Source of the DNA: Sphingomonas bacterium | GTDB taxonomy: Bacteria > Pseudomonadota > Alphaproteobacteria > Sphingomonadales > Sphingomonadaceae | Length of the DNA: 64,000 nucleotides | Assembly: GCA_030149245.1 (NCBI GenBank) | Contig: JASBRX010000035.1 | Coordinates: 54,084-118,083 of the forward strand | Direction of reading: 5' to 3' | Shown here: positions 19,272 through 29,605 of the stretch, piece by piece | How positions within the stretch are numbered: the stretch's first letter is position 1 | Layout of the letters: each line of letters opens with the position of its first letter | The notes under the pieces: generated by a model | What the model was told of the DNA's origin: nothing | What the model saw: the letters and a program-made list of their open reading frames with translations, nothing else | Database searches by the model: none | Made by a program: the position numbers and the translations under genes

Positions 19272-19313
19272 AGGTCAATGCGGGATGCGGCGGAACCTGC
19301 GACGCGCCGTCTT

Positions 19314-19357
19314 CGCCCCTCCCGCATGCGGGAGGGGTTGGGGAGGGTCTTCTTCTG
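19314..19357. repeat. Repeat, CCCCTCCCGC / GGGAGGGGTTGGGGAGGG family
   Basis: A hairpin (CCCCTCCCGCATGCGGGAGG) followed by GGTTGGGGAGGGTCTTCTTC. Near-identical elements are at 26008-26052 and 31333-31380. Confidence 0.8.
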
Positions 19358-19374
19358 ATCCTGCCACCTACCAT

Positions 19375-19482
19375 CGTCACCCCCGCGAAAGCGGGGGCCC
19401 ATCTCCCGGACTGCCCACCTCCCACACCGGTGTGATACGCCGCGCGTGCTGGAGATGGGCCCCCGCTTTCGCGGGGGTGACG
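19375..19482. repeat. Palindromic repeat, GTCACCCCCGCGAAAGC family
   Basis: Left arm CGTCACCCCCGCGAAAGCGG plus GGGCCCATCTC, right arm an inverted copy GAGATGGGCCCCC...GGGGGTGACG, separated by about 45 nt. The arms of about 30 bp can form a long stem. It lies downstream of the glycosyltransferase gene. Confidence 0.82.
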
Positions 19483-19511
19483 AGCGATTGGGCAAGCCCG
19501 CAGCCCGATGC

Positions 19512-20549
19512 TTAAGCCGCCCGCGCTTCCTCGATAATCGGCACCAAAGCCGAGAGGAATTGCGCCGCGCTCGCCTCCCAGGTGAAGCTGCGACCATAGG
19601 CCGCACATGCCGCGCGGTCGCGGGTCAGTGCTTCGCCGATCGCCGCATCCAGATCCTCGGCCATCGCTCCGGTCTCGGGCGTCAGGATATCGACCGGCCC
19701 GGTCACGGGATAGGCCGCGACCGGCGTGCCGCACGCCAGCGCCTCGATCATCACCAGCCCGAACGTGTCGGTCTTGCTCGGAAACACGAACACATCCGCC
19801 GCGCGATAGGCCTGCGCCAGCTCCGCGCCGAACATCGACCCCATGAACTTCGCGTCCGGGTATTTCGCCTCCAGCGCCGCGCGCGCCGGGCCATCGCCCA
19901 CGACAACCTTGGTCCCCGCATGGCCGGAGGCCAAGAATGCCTCCAGATTCTTCTCCACCGCGACCCGCCCCACATAGAGTTGCACCGGCCCCGGCAGCGC
20001 GGCCATCGCAGGATGCGGCGTCACGCCGGGGTGGAAATTGGACAGGTCCACGCCCCGCCCCCAATGCTGCACCTGGGTCAGCCCGTGATCGACCAGCGCC
20101 TGCCGGATCGACGCGGTCGAGGCGAGGATCGCCCGCGCCGGCGCATGAAACCAGCGGATGTATCGCCACACCCACTCGGCCGGCACGCCCGACCGCGCCT
20201 CGACATAGTCCGGAAACTGCGTGTGATAGGCGGTGGTGAACGGAAAATCATGCCGCAGGCACCAGCGCCGCGCCGCGACACATACCGGCCCTTCGGTCGC
20301 GAGATGCACCGCGTGCGGCGAAAACTCGTCGAGCAGGTCGCCGATCGTCCGGCTGCGCACCATCGCGAGGCGGATTTCGGGATAGGTCGGGCACGGCACC
20401 GAGTAGAACAGGTCGGGCGAGATTACCTTGACCTTGTGACCCTGCCCCTCAAGCACGCGCCGCACGGACTGGAGCGTGCGCACGACGCCGTTCACCTGAG
20501 GCTCCCAGGCGTCGGTTACAATGGCGATCCGCATCTCCGTTTCGCTCAA
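19512..20549 (-). CDS. Glycosyltransferase family 4 (GT-B), Agt-like
   Basis: 345 residues. The N-terminal Rossmann half starts MRIAIVTDAWEPQVNGVVRTL and the C-terminal GT1 domain shows QLYVGRVAVEKNLEAFL, VVVGDGPA and the E-x7-E type site FGLVMIEALACGTPVAAYPVTGP. It overlaps the upstream phosphatase gene by 4 nt. In several alphaproteobacteria a glycosyltransferase of this kind (Agt) next to the phospholipase PlcP makes sugar diacylglycerols that replace phospholipids under phosphate limitation, so the same role is likely here. A role in another glycolipid or mannosyl lipid cannot be excluded. Confidence 0.85.
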   Translation of the reverse strand: MSETEMRIAIVTDAWEPQVNGVVRTLQSVRRVLEGQGHKVKVISPDLFYSVPCPTYPEIRLAMVRSRTIGDLLDEFSPHAVHLATEGPVCVAARRWCLRHDFPFTTAYHTQFPDYVEARSGVPAEWVWRYIRWFHAPARAILASTASIRQALVDHGLTQVQHWGRGVDLSNFHPGVTPHPAMAALPGPVQLYVGRVAVEKNLEAFLASGHAGTKVVVGDGPARAALEAKYPDAKFMGSMFGAELAQAYRAADVFVFPSKTDTFGLVMIEALACGTPVAAYPVTGPVDILTPETGAMAEDLDAAIGEALTRDRAACAAYGRSFTWEASAAQFLSALVPIIEEARAA

Positions 20550-21430
20550 GCCGCTACGCGCTCCTCGACCCGCTCCGGGTCGAGGTCACGCGCAGCGATC
20601 TCATCGGCCCAATGGAGAATTTCCATCGTGCCATCGTAGTGTTCGACCAGAGCGGTGCAACCCTCCACCCAGTCGCCGTCATTATAATATTCGATCCCGT
20701 CGATCGTGCGCATCTCGGCAGTGTGGATATGCCCGGCGATCACGCCATCGACGCCGCGTGCCGCCGCTTCCTTGGCGACGATTTCCTCAAAGCCGCAGAT
20801 GAATTCGACCGCGTTCTTGACCTTCTGCTTGGCGTGCTTGGACAGCGACCAATAGGGCAGCCCGCGCCAGCTGCGATATTTGTTGCACCAGCGATTGAGC
20901 GTCATCACCGCGGTGTAGGCCGCGTCGCCGACATGGGCGAGCCAGCGGTGGCTCAGCGTGATCGCGTCGAACTCGTCGCCGTGGAGCACCAGCAGGCGGC
21001 GGCCATCGGCGGTCTGGTGGATCGCCTGGCGCTTGATCTCGACCCCGCCAAAGCTGAGGCCGGTGAACTGGCGGAAAATCTCGTCATGATTGCCGGGGAT
21101 ATAGATCACCCGCGTTCCACGCTTGGCGCGCTTCAGCAGGCGCCACACGATGTCGTTATGCGCTGCGGGCCAGTAGAATTTCTTCTTGAGCTGCCACCCG
21201 TCGATAATATCGCCGACCAGATAGATCGTGTCGCTGTCGACGTGATCCAGAAAGTCGATCAGCATCTCCGCATTGCAGCCGCGCGTCCCCAAGTGGATAT
21301 CGCTGATCCAGATGGTGCGATATTGCCGACGCCCGCCGATCGTCTTTTCCGGGATCGCGGGCTCCGCGGCGGTGAAGTCTGCGAATTCTGCGACATTCGT
21401 GTCGAACGGAAGTCGAGTGATCGTGGCCAT
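20546..21430 (-). CDS. Calcineurin-like metallophosphoesterase, PlcP/LpxH-related
   Basis: 294 residues with a complete metallophosphoesterase motif set: SDIHLG (44-49), VGDIIDGW, PGNHDEIF, LHGDEFD and VIAGHIHTAEMR. Such proteins are often annotated as UDP-2,3-diacylglucosamine diphosphatase (LpxH), but the length, the middle region CNKYRSWRGLPYWSLSKHAK and the overlapping glycosyltransferase gene point to PlcP, the phospholipase C that frees diacylglycerol during phosphate starvation. Sequence alone does not settle the substrate. A possible Pho box is 71 bp upstream of the start. Confidence 0.85.
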   Translation of the reverse strand: MATITRLPFDTNVAEFADFTAAEPAIPEKTIGGRRQYRTIWISDIHLGTRGCNAEMLIDFLDHVDSDTIYLVGDIIDGWQLKKKFYWPAAHNDIVWRLLKRAKRGTRVIYIPGNHDEIFRQFTGLSFGGVEIKRQAIHQTADGRRLLVLHGDEFDAITLSHRWLAHVGDAAYTAVMTLNRWCNKYRSWRGLPYWSLSKHAKQKVKNAVEFICGFEEIVAKEAAARGVDGVIAGHIHTAEMRTIDGIEYYNDGDWVEGCTALVEHYDGTMEILHWADEIAARDLDPERVEERVAA

Positions 21431-21501
21431 TGTAGCGCCCCGTGCAATGCCCTTGCCTGGGTCGCCTATGGCGATGGAATGTTACAGCTCGAATCGTTGC
21501 C

Positions 21502-21519
21502 GCGTCACCGAAGTGTCAC
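21502..21519. promoter_or_regulatory. Pho-box-like direct repeat
   Basis: GCGTCAC and GTGTCAC, 4 nt apart, reproduce the 7-4-7 spacing of PhoB sites (consensus CTGTCAT-N4-CTGTCAT), though matching only the core GTCA. It sits upstream of the PlcP-like gene, but in the orientation opposite to transcription and overlapping the GST stop codon, which lowers the likelihood. Confidence 0.25.
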
Positions 21520-22133
21520 GCAGTAATCGCGATATAGTCATCGAGACCTTCGATCCGCGCGATCCACGCCCGCACCGCCGGGAAGGGCGCGAGCGCAAAG
21601 CCGCCCTCTTCGGCGACATGCGTATAGGCATAGAGGCAGATATCGGCGAGGCTCGGCGCATCTCCGACGAACCAGTCGCGCCCCGCCAGATGTTCGTCCA
21701 TCAGCTTGAGCGCCGCCTCCCCCGCCGCACGCTTGCCCGGCAACAGCGCGCGCTGGAGGTCGTCGAGATTGGCCTCTCCCACCCAACCCATCCAGAACCG
21801 CACCGTCGCGATGTTCGGCTCGTGGTTATACTGCTCCCAGAACATCCAGCGCAGCATGTCCGCGCGGTCGAACGGGTCGGCGGGGATCAGCGCCGTCCCA
21901 TCGGCGAGGTAGAAGCACGCCGCATTGCTTTCCGGCAGAAACCGCTCGCCAACCTGCAGCACCGGGATGCGCCCATTGGCGTTGACGTTGGCGAGGAACG
22001 CGGCCGTCCGCGTCTCCCCCGCCAATATGTCATAGCCGCGCCGCTCGATCGCCGCGCCGGTCAGCGCGGCGGTCAGGCGGATCTTGTAGCAATTCCCCGA
22101 CGGGGCGTATTCATGCAGGATCAAATCGGTCAT
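21516..22133 (-). CDS. Glutathione S-transferase family protein
   Basis: 205 residues. The thioredoxin-like N domain has SGNCYKIRL at the active-site turn, GRIPVLQVGERFLPESNAACFYLA with the cis-proline and the glutathione-binding ES pair, and the helical C domain has APSLADICLYAY (N-capping Asp). It conjugates or reduces with glutathione; the substrate is unknown. Its start overlaps the stop of the upstream quinone oxidoreductase by 4 nt, so both may serve electrophile or quinone detoxification. Confidence 0.9.
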   Translation of the reverse strand: MTDLILHEYAPSGNCYKIRLTAALTGAAIERRGYDILAGETRTAAFLANVNANGRIPVLQVGERFLPESNAACFYLADGTALIPADPFDRADMLRWMFWEQYNHEPNIATVRFWMGWVGEANLDDLQRALLPGKRAAGEAALKLMDEHLAGRDWFVGDAPSLADICLYAYTHVAEEGGFALAPFPAVRAWIARIEGLDDYIAITA

Positions 22134-23134
22134 GGCGCCACCTCCAGGACGATCTTCCCCATATGCGCCCCGCTCTCCATCCGGCGATGCGCTTCAGCCG
22201 CTTCGGCGAGCGGGAATGTCCGGTCGATCACCGGCTTCAACCGTCCGTCCGCCACGAACGGCCACACCGCACGCGACAGTTCATCCGCGACCAATGTCTT
22301 GAACGCGGTGTCGCGCGCGCGCAGCGTGGATCCGGTCAGCGTCAGGCGGCGGCGCATGATCTCGAACACCGGCACCGTGGCCATCGCCCCGCCCTGCACC
22401 GCGATCGACACATGCCGCCCGTCATCGGCCATGCACTTCAGGTTGCGCGCGACATACTCCCCGCCGACCATGTCGAGCACGACATTGGCCCCGCGCCCCT
22501 CGGTCAGATCCTTGACCCGCGCCACGAAATCCTCAGTGCGATAGTTGATCGCATGATCCGCACCATGCGCCAGGCATGCGGCAACCTTCTCGTCGCTTCC
22601 GGCGGTCACGATCACCGTGACCCCGAACAGCTTGCACAGGCTGATCGCCATCGTGCCGATCCCGCTGGCGCCGCCATGGACCAGCGCGACGTCGCCCTCG
22701 CTGGCATAGCCGCGCTCAAACAAATTGGTCCACACGGTGAACAGCGTCTCCGGGATCGCCGCCGCCTCGACCATCGACAGGCTTTCGGGCACCGACAGGC
22801 ACTGACCGAGCGGCGCGACGGCATATTCGGCATAGCCCCCGCCGGCGATCAGCGCGCACATCGGCTGGCCGATCAACTCGGGCGGCAGGTCCGCGCCGAC
22901 TGCCACCACCGTGCCTGCGACCTCCAGCCCCGGGATGCTCGTCACCCCCGGCGGCGGCGGATAGCCGCCCATCCGCTGCAGCACATCGGGCCGGTTGACC
23001 CCGGCGGCGGCGACGCGGATCAGCACCTCGTCCGCGCGCAGCACCGGCACCGGTCGCTCGACCGGCACCAGCACCTCCGGCCCGCCCGGCTGCGTGGGAT
23101 CAATGGCCGTCATCCGGTCGGGCAGGCTGGTCAT
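22130..23134 (-). CDS. NAD(P)H:quinone oxidoreductase, zinc-independent MDR family
   Basis: 334 residues of medium-chain dehydrogenase fold. The N-terminal catalytic domain has AAGVNRPDVLQRMGGYPPPPG and IPGLEVAGTV without structural zinc ligands, and the Rossmann domain has ALVHGGASGIGTMAISLCK. This is the quinone reductase/PIG3-like branch, reducing quinones with NADPH. ATG 23134 has GGGGGA upstream. First gene of the minus-strand run oxidoreductase-GST-PlcP-Agt. Confidence 0.9.
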   Translation of the reverse strand: MTSLPDRMTAIDPTQPGGPEVLVPVERPVPVLRADEVLIRVAAAGVNRPDVLQRMGGYPPPPGVTSIPGLEVAGTVVAVGADLPPELIGQPMCALIAGGGYAEYAVAPLGQCLSVPESLSMVEAAAIPETLFTVWTNLFERGYASEGDVALVHGGASGIGTMAISLCKLFGVTVIVTAGSDEKVAACLAHGADHAINYRTEDFVARVKDLTEGRGANVVLDMVGGEYVARNLKCMADDGRHVSIAVQGGAMATVPVFEIMRRRLTLTGSTLRARDTAFKTLVADELSRAVWPFVADGRLKPVIDRTFPLAEAAEAHRRMESGAHMGKIVLEVAP

Positions 23135-23264
23135 GCGGATCCCCCAAGAACTGCGCCTGAATCGGGGCCACGCCGCGTGACGTCAAGGCCACAGTTGCGC
23201 AATCCGGTGAGCATCGGCGCGCGTCCGACCGCTTGACAACCCCGCCGCCGCGTCCGACCTTCGC

Positions 23265-23459
23265 ATGATGGAAGACGATCTTCCCCGCCGCACCGACGAT
23301 CCCGCAGCACAGCTGGCGCGCCAGGATCTCGACCCGTTTTCGGTGGCAGAGCTTGAGGCGCGGATCGCGCTGCTCGAAACCGAAATCGCGCGATGCCGTA
23401 AAATCATTGAACGCGCCGTTAACCATCGCGCAAGCGCGGATGCCTTATTCAAGCGATGA
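23265..23459 (+). CDS. DUF1192 protein
   Basis: 64 residues with the core LDPFSVAELEARIALLETEIARCRKII, a short coiled coil characteristic of DUF1192, a family restricted to alphaproteobacteria. Function unknown. ATG 23265 or 23268 may be used. It precedes clpA by 140 bp; in related genomes similar small proteins lie next to conserved genes. Confidence 0.85.
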   Translation: MMEDDLPRRTDDPAAQLARQDLDPFSVAELEARIALLETEIARCRKIIERAVNHRASADALFKR

Positions 23460-23599
23460 GTGGAGCATCGATCCCCGGGCGTCACGCTATAAGAGTCTTG
23501 GGGACAGGTGTGGCGCTTGATGCACGGTGCAACACTCCCGACATAGGGAATGCACGGGCCGCGTGTCTCTCTTCTTCGGCCCGACTGGAGTAAGCCCGA

Positions 23600-25912
<2,313 letters not shown>

Positions 25913-25937
25913 CCGCAGTCACCCGCGAACCACGAAG

Positions 25938-25971
25938 CCGCTCCGGTGCAAACCGGGGCGGTTTTCGTTTT
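25938..25971 (+). terminator. Rho-independent terminator of clpA
   Basis: A 10-bp stem, CCGCTCCGGT against ACCGGGGCGG with one wobble pair, a GCAA tetraloop, then TTTTCGTTTT. It lies 25 nt after the clpA stop codon. Confidence 0.88.
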
Positions 25972-26007
25972 GGGCGGGCAACGCTCTCTTCTGCCTCGCT
26001 TTCGCGA

Positions 26008-26052
26008 GCCCCTCCCGCTTGCGGGAGGGGTTGGGGAGGGCCTCCTTCTTTG
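26008..26052. repeat. Repeat, GGGAGGGGTTGGGGAGGG family
   Basis: Hairpin CCCCTCCCGCTTGCGGGAGG followed by GGTTGGGGAGGGCCTCCTTC; a close copy of the elements at 19314 and 31333. Confidence 0.8.
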
Positions 26053-26155
26053 CCCTTCTTCGTGAGGCGCGCACCACAACCCGGTTGCGCTGAGCCTGTC
26101 GAAGCACCGCTCCTGATCAAAGTGAGCGCCGGCTGCCACCCTTCGACAATGACCA

Positions 26156-26201
26156 GCTGAAACGTCCCCCGGACGGTTCAGCCAAAGCTGAGGGCTTTGG
26201 C
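26156..26201. repeat. Double hairpin element
   Basis: The first hairpin pairs GCTGAAACGTCC with GGACGGTTCAGC around a CCC loop (one mismatch in 12). The second pairs GCCAAAG with CTTTGGC around 7 nt and shares two bases with the first. The pair could be part of a dispersed repeat or a structured RNA. No protein is evident. Confidence 0.5.
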
Positions 26202-26313
26202 GACCGGGTCATCAGGCCAAACGGATGTTCGGGAAACGCGCTTCCGTCTTGTCGGCGCCGAAGCGTCGCAACGACCTTACACGGGATAGAATGTGAGGAC
26301 GCCCCTCCCCCAC

Positions 26314-26404
26314 CGTCATGCTGAACTTGGTTCAGCATCCACCGCGCAACCCGGGACCGATCCGCTGGCGGAGACATGGATTCTGAAACAAGGTCAGGAT
26401 GACG
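26314..26404. repeat. Inverted repeat, CGTCATGCTGAACTTGGTTC type
   Basis: The left arm runs CGTCATGCTGAACTTGG to ATCCA, and an imperfect inverted arm TGGATTCTGAAACAAGG to ATGACG follows about 35 nt later. This is another common sphingomonad-type intergenic palindrome and the only clear member in the window. Confidence 0.7.
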
Positions 26405-26470
26405 GGTAGGGCTGCAATTGGGTCGGAGGCGATCTGGCAGCTTTTGTCCGCATTCGGGCCAATGACAGAT

Positions 26471-26953
26471 TCAAACTAGCCGCGGCGACAGCTGCGCCAA
26501 CAAAGCATGTGCTTCCTCGCGTTCGTATTCCGAAATGTATTGCGAGCCTATGGCGGTAGCGACGCAACGCAGTGCCAACACCACATTCTTTCGAACACCA
26601 GATCCAGCGAGATAACACTTGGCCATTTGCAGATGCGCGCTTCCATCACCAGCAGCAGCGGCCCGCTGATACCACCGAAACATCATACCATGCCTGCCTT
26701 GTTCACGGTATAAGATAGCAATATTTCCCGCCGAGACATGGCTCCCACGCCGCCATGCTCTGCGGTATATTTTCATAGCCAGCACTTTGTCTTGGGGCAC
26801 ACCTTCACCGACATCGTGCATGTAGCCGAGAGCGTGAAGAGCCATAAAGTCGCCCAGAGCGGCACCTTGTTCGTAGCAAAGCCGGGCATGTGCGAAATCA
26901 CCGCTCTCGGCGGCAGCGTAAGCAATCCGGAGCAATGCGTCGGTGTCGGCCAC
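26471..26953 (-). CDS. Sel1-repeat protein
   Basis: 160 residues made of about four Sel1/TPR-like helical repeats, for example LGYMHDVGEGVPQDKVLAMKIYRRAWRRGS and MAKCYLAGSGVRKNVVLALRC. These repeats make a solenoid for protein contacts. No signal peptide is seen. The start is taken as GTG 26953; no strong ribosome site supports it. Codon use is visibly less GC-rich than the neighbours, and a 21-bp sequence upstream (26987-27007) recurs beside another atypical gene at 51506, suggesting a shared insertion history. Confidence 0.75.
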   Translation of the reverse strand: MADTDALLRIAYAAAESGDFAHARLCYEQGAALGDFMALHALGYMHDVGEGVPQDKVLAMKIYRRAWRRGSHVSAGNIAILYREQGRHGMMFRWYQRAAAAGDGSAHLQMAKCYLAGSGVRKNVVLALRCVATAIGSQYISEYEREEAHALLAQLSPRLV

Positions 26954-26986
26954 CGGAGGCTTATAAGAAATGCCACCGTGATTGGA

Positions 26987-27007
26987 AATGTCCGCAACGG
27001 GGTCGTT
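26987..27007. repeat. 21-bp sequence shared with 51506-51526
   Basis: The segment AATGTCCGCAA followed by a variable base and GGGGTCGTT occurs here and at 51506-51526, with 20 of 21 bases identical. Both copies flank a small lower-GC gene. Confidence 0.65.
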
Positions 27008-27034
27008 AGCCGAAGGGCAGCTAAACCGGCCCCC

Positions 27035-27424
27035 TCAATTCCGCACCACGATCACCGTAACCCCAGCGGGAGGCGGCGGCGCATACCACGCCGCCGGCCG
27101 CGCACACCGCTCCCGGCACGCCCGCAACTGCGCCGCGCGTTCGTCAGCCAGCCGTCGCCACGCCCGCGCCGCGCGGATCAGCCGATCGACCTGCCACTCG
27201 GTGCTTTGCCACGCCCCGTCGGCGCATGCGCGGTCGCGCCCGCAGATGCGCTTCACCGCATGGTCGATCCGCGCCGCCAGAATATCGATCCCGGCCTCGG
27301 TCGACAGGTCCAGTCCGGCGGCCGGAACCGCGATCTGGCGCGTCTCGTAACGCTCGCCGGCCGTCGCCGGGCCGGTCAGACTCAATGCAGCCGCCATAAC
27401 GAAGATCAGGTGTATCGGTGTCAT
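27035..27424 (-). CDS. UrcA family protein
   Basis: 129 residues with a signal peptide ending near ATAG. The mature part begins ETRQIAVPAAGLDLSTEAGIDILAARIDHAVKRICG, the UrcA pattern (a beta strand, a DL-S-x-G element and a helix with a Cys), followed by an Arg/Ala-rich helix and a C-terminal hydrophobic strand. The family is abundant in sphingomonads and its role is unknown. ATG 27424 begins the signal peptide; the frame extends further upstream without a good start. Confidence 0.72.
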   Translation of the reverse strand: MTPIHLIFVMAAALSLTGPATAGERYETRQIAVPAAGLDLSTEAGIDILAARIDHAVKRICGRDRACADGAWQSTEWQVDRLIRAARAWRRLADERAAQLRACRERCARPAAWYAPPPPAGVTVIVVRN

Positions 27425-27608
27425 CGCAAACCTCGCTCCCCGCAGATTACCGGAATGCGTATGTCGCGTTAACCAAGCATCGCCCGTCCCGCGTCCCACC
27501 ATCGGACAGGGTTCGCATGCACTTGCGCCATATTCCGGCGGCGCAAACGGTGACGACGGGTGGTTGATGTTAACCGCTTCTTCGGGTTCGGCGGATTAGT
27601 TCCGTGAT

Positions 27609-29297
27609 ATGACACGGGGGATCGTCACGCTGCTGGGATTCGTGGTCGCGCTGGCCGCGTTCTTCGCGAGTCCGGCTCAGGCGCGCCCGCCCGGCTGGAG
27701 CGCCGGGACCACCGGCCGGCCGCTCGCCACCTGCATCCGCCGCGCCGCGCCCGGCGACGATCCGCGCGCCATCGCCCGCGACCTCGCCGGATTCGATTGC
27801 ACCACGCCCCAGAAGCAGTTCGGCAGCGGCGATTTCTGGGTGATCTCCGAACCGGTCGGCGAACGTTCGCGCTCGCGCCGCCCGCTCAACGCGCGGATGC
27901 TCAGCCTGTGGCAGGACCGGCTGACGCTGCACGTCCTGTATGCCGATGGCCGGATCGAGACGATGGCCGACGACACGGTCGGCATGACCAAGCGCATCCA
28001 ACTCGGCGCCATCATCGAATATCCGATCCCACGCCTGCGCGCGCCGGTCGACCGGCTGCTGTGGAAGGTCGAAGGCGCGAGCAATGTCTATGCGGTCGTC
28101 CGCAACCCGCGCATCGCGACGGAGGCGGAAAGCAACCGCGCCAACCTGTTCATGGCCGCGCTCTATGCCGCGTTCGGCGGGCTGTGCGTTGCGCTGCTGA
28201 CCTACAATCTCGCGCTATGGACGACGCTGCGCTACCGGTTCCAGCTGGCCTATGCGGCAATGGTCGCGGCACTGATGGTCTATGCCTTTACCTCCTCGGG
28301 CGCGCTCGCGTGGCTGGTGCCCGATATCGCCAATACCACGCGCATGCGGCTCAACTATTTGCTGCTGACCGTCACCGCCGCCTCGGCGCTCTGGTTCGCC
28401 CGCGCCTTTTTCGAAGAACATGTGTTCGGCCCGCGCATGCGCATGCTGATCCGGGGCAGCATCGCGACCCTGCTGCTCAGCGGCATCGGCTTCGCCGCAT
28501 GTGCGCCGCTCGCACCAGCCCTCGCGCACACCATCTACAGCTGGGTGTTCGCCAGCATCCTGATCCCGATCGTCGCGATCGTGGTCTCCGCATGGGTCAA
28601 CCGGTCCAACTTCCTGTGGCTGTTCGGCATTGCCTGGGCAGCGCCGATCGTCGCGGGGTGCCTGCGCGTGCTCAACGGGCTGGGCGTGATGCCGTGGAGC
28701 TTCTGGCTCGACAATTCGACGCTGATCTCGATGTCGGCTGAGGCGTTGCTGTCGTCGATCGCCATCACCTACCGCATCCGCCTGCTCAGCCGGGAGCGCG
28801 ACGCCGCGCTCGCCGCCGAGACGGTCGCGCGCCGCCTTGCCGATCTCGACCCGCTCACCGGCCTGCTCAACCGCCGCGCCTTCCTTGGCCACGCCATCGG
28901 GCGCAGCGGGCCGCAGACCTTGCTGATCCTCGACCTCGACCGGTTCAAGCAGGTCAACGACACGATCGGCCATGATGGCGGGGACGAAGTGCTGCGTACC
29001 GTCGCCCGCATGCTGCGCATGGTCGCGCCCGAAACCGCGCTGATCGCCCGGCTTGGCGGCGAGGAATTCGCGCTGCTGTGCAATGCCGCCCAGCCGGTCG
29101 ATCCCGACACCATCCTCGCCCGGTTGCGCGCGACACGCATGCCCTATGACCTGCGCGTCACCGCCAGCATCGGCAGCGCGCACGGCACCATGGCCGATGA
29201 GCGCGACTGGAAATCGCTCTACCGCGCCGCCGATCAGGCGCTGTTCGACGCCAAGTCCGCCGGCCGCGACCGGGCGCGCGCCAGCATCGCCGCCTGA
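27609..29297 (+). CDS. Membrane diguanylate cyclase (7TM sensor + GGDEF)
   Basis: 562 residues. A signal peptide precedes a periplasmic domain (about 25-170), then seven predicted membrane helices of 7TMR-DISM type (starting ALYAAFGGLCVALLTYNLALW), then a C-terminal GGDEF domain with DPLTGLLNRRAF, LILDLDRFKQVNDTIGHDGGDEVL and the active loop RLGGEEFALL. It should make c-di-GMP. The product-inhibition RxxD motif normally five residues before GGEEF is missing (ETALIARL), so feedback control may be weak. The ligand is unknown. Confidence 0.9.
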   Translation: MTRGIVTLLGFVVALAAFFASPAQARPPGWSAGTTGRPLATCIRRAAPGDDPRAIARDLAGFDCTTPQKQFGSGDFWVISEPVGERSRSRRPLNARMLSLWQDRLTLHVLYADGRIETMADDTVGMTKRIQLGAIIEYPIPRLRAPVDRLLWKVEGASNVYAVVRNPRIATEAESNRANLFMAALYAAFGGLCVALLTYNLALWTTLRYRFQLAYAAMVAALMVYAFTSSGALAWLVPDIANTTRMRLNYLLLTVTAASALWFARAFFEEHVFGPRMRMLIRGSIATLLLSGIGFAACAPLAPALAHTIYSWVFASILIPIVAIVVSAWVNRSNFLWLFGIAWAAPIVAGCLRVLNGLGVMPWSFWLDNSTLISMSAEALLSSIAITYRIRLLSRERDAALAAETVARRLADLDPLTGLLNRRAFLGHAIGRSGPQTLLILDLDRFKQVNDTIGHDGGDEVLRTVARMLRMVAPETALIARLGGEEFALLCNAAQPVDPDTILARLRATRMPYDLRVTASIGSAHGTMADERDWKSLYRAADQALFDAKSAGRDRARASIAA

Positions 29298-29356
29298 ATA
29301 GCAATTCAGCTTTCGTTCAGCCCGCTTCTGCCCTAAAACACGCCCATCGGGAGGGC

Positions 29357-29569
29357 ATGATGGACCAGATCAACAAACGCAGGATCGCGCTGGCCGCTGG
29401 TGCCGCTGCGCTGCTCGTCACCGCCACGACGGTGCATCCGACCGCAGAGTTCGAAATCCTGACGCACGAGATCACCGACAAGACCCCGCGCAAGTTCCAG
29501 GCCGCGGTCGATACCGGCATCCTCGCGGTTTCGGTCCTGTATACCTGGACGGAGCGCACGCTGCGCTGA
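29357..29569 (+). CDS. Small single-pass membrane protein
   Basis: 70 residues with one hydrophobic segment near the N-terminus (RRIALAAGAAALLVTATTV) and a C-terminal part rich in Thr and charged residues. Start ATG 29357 or 29360 with GGGAGGG upstream. No recognised family. It lies between the cyclase and the acyl-CoA ligase on the same strand. Confidence 0.55.
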   Translation: MMDQINKRRIALAAGAAALLVTATTVHPTAEFEILTHEITDKTPRKFQAAVDTGILAVSVLYTWTERTLR

Positions 29570-29605
29570 CTTGCCTTCCGCCGGGCTTTGCTTACACTCG
29601 TGTAA

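Larger units (their letters stand above)
25972..26470. other. Gene-free interval between clpA and a Sel1 gene
   Basis: About 500 bp without a credible gene. It contains a GGGAGGGGTTGGGGAGGG repeat (26008-26052), a degenerate TTCGACAAGC arm (about 26088-26112), two adjacent hairpins (26156-26201) and a CATGCTGAA/TTCAGCAT-type inverted repeat (26314-26404). Open frames there are short translations of repeats. Confidence 0.7.

Noticed and set aside
26117..26377. Minus-strand open frame of 86 codons in the gap after clpA
   Set aside because: It translates hairpins and a known type of intergenic palindrome; no ribosome site and no protein-like pattern.
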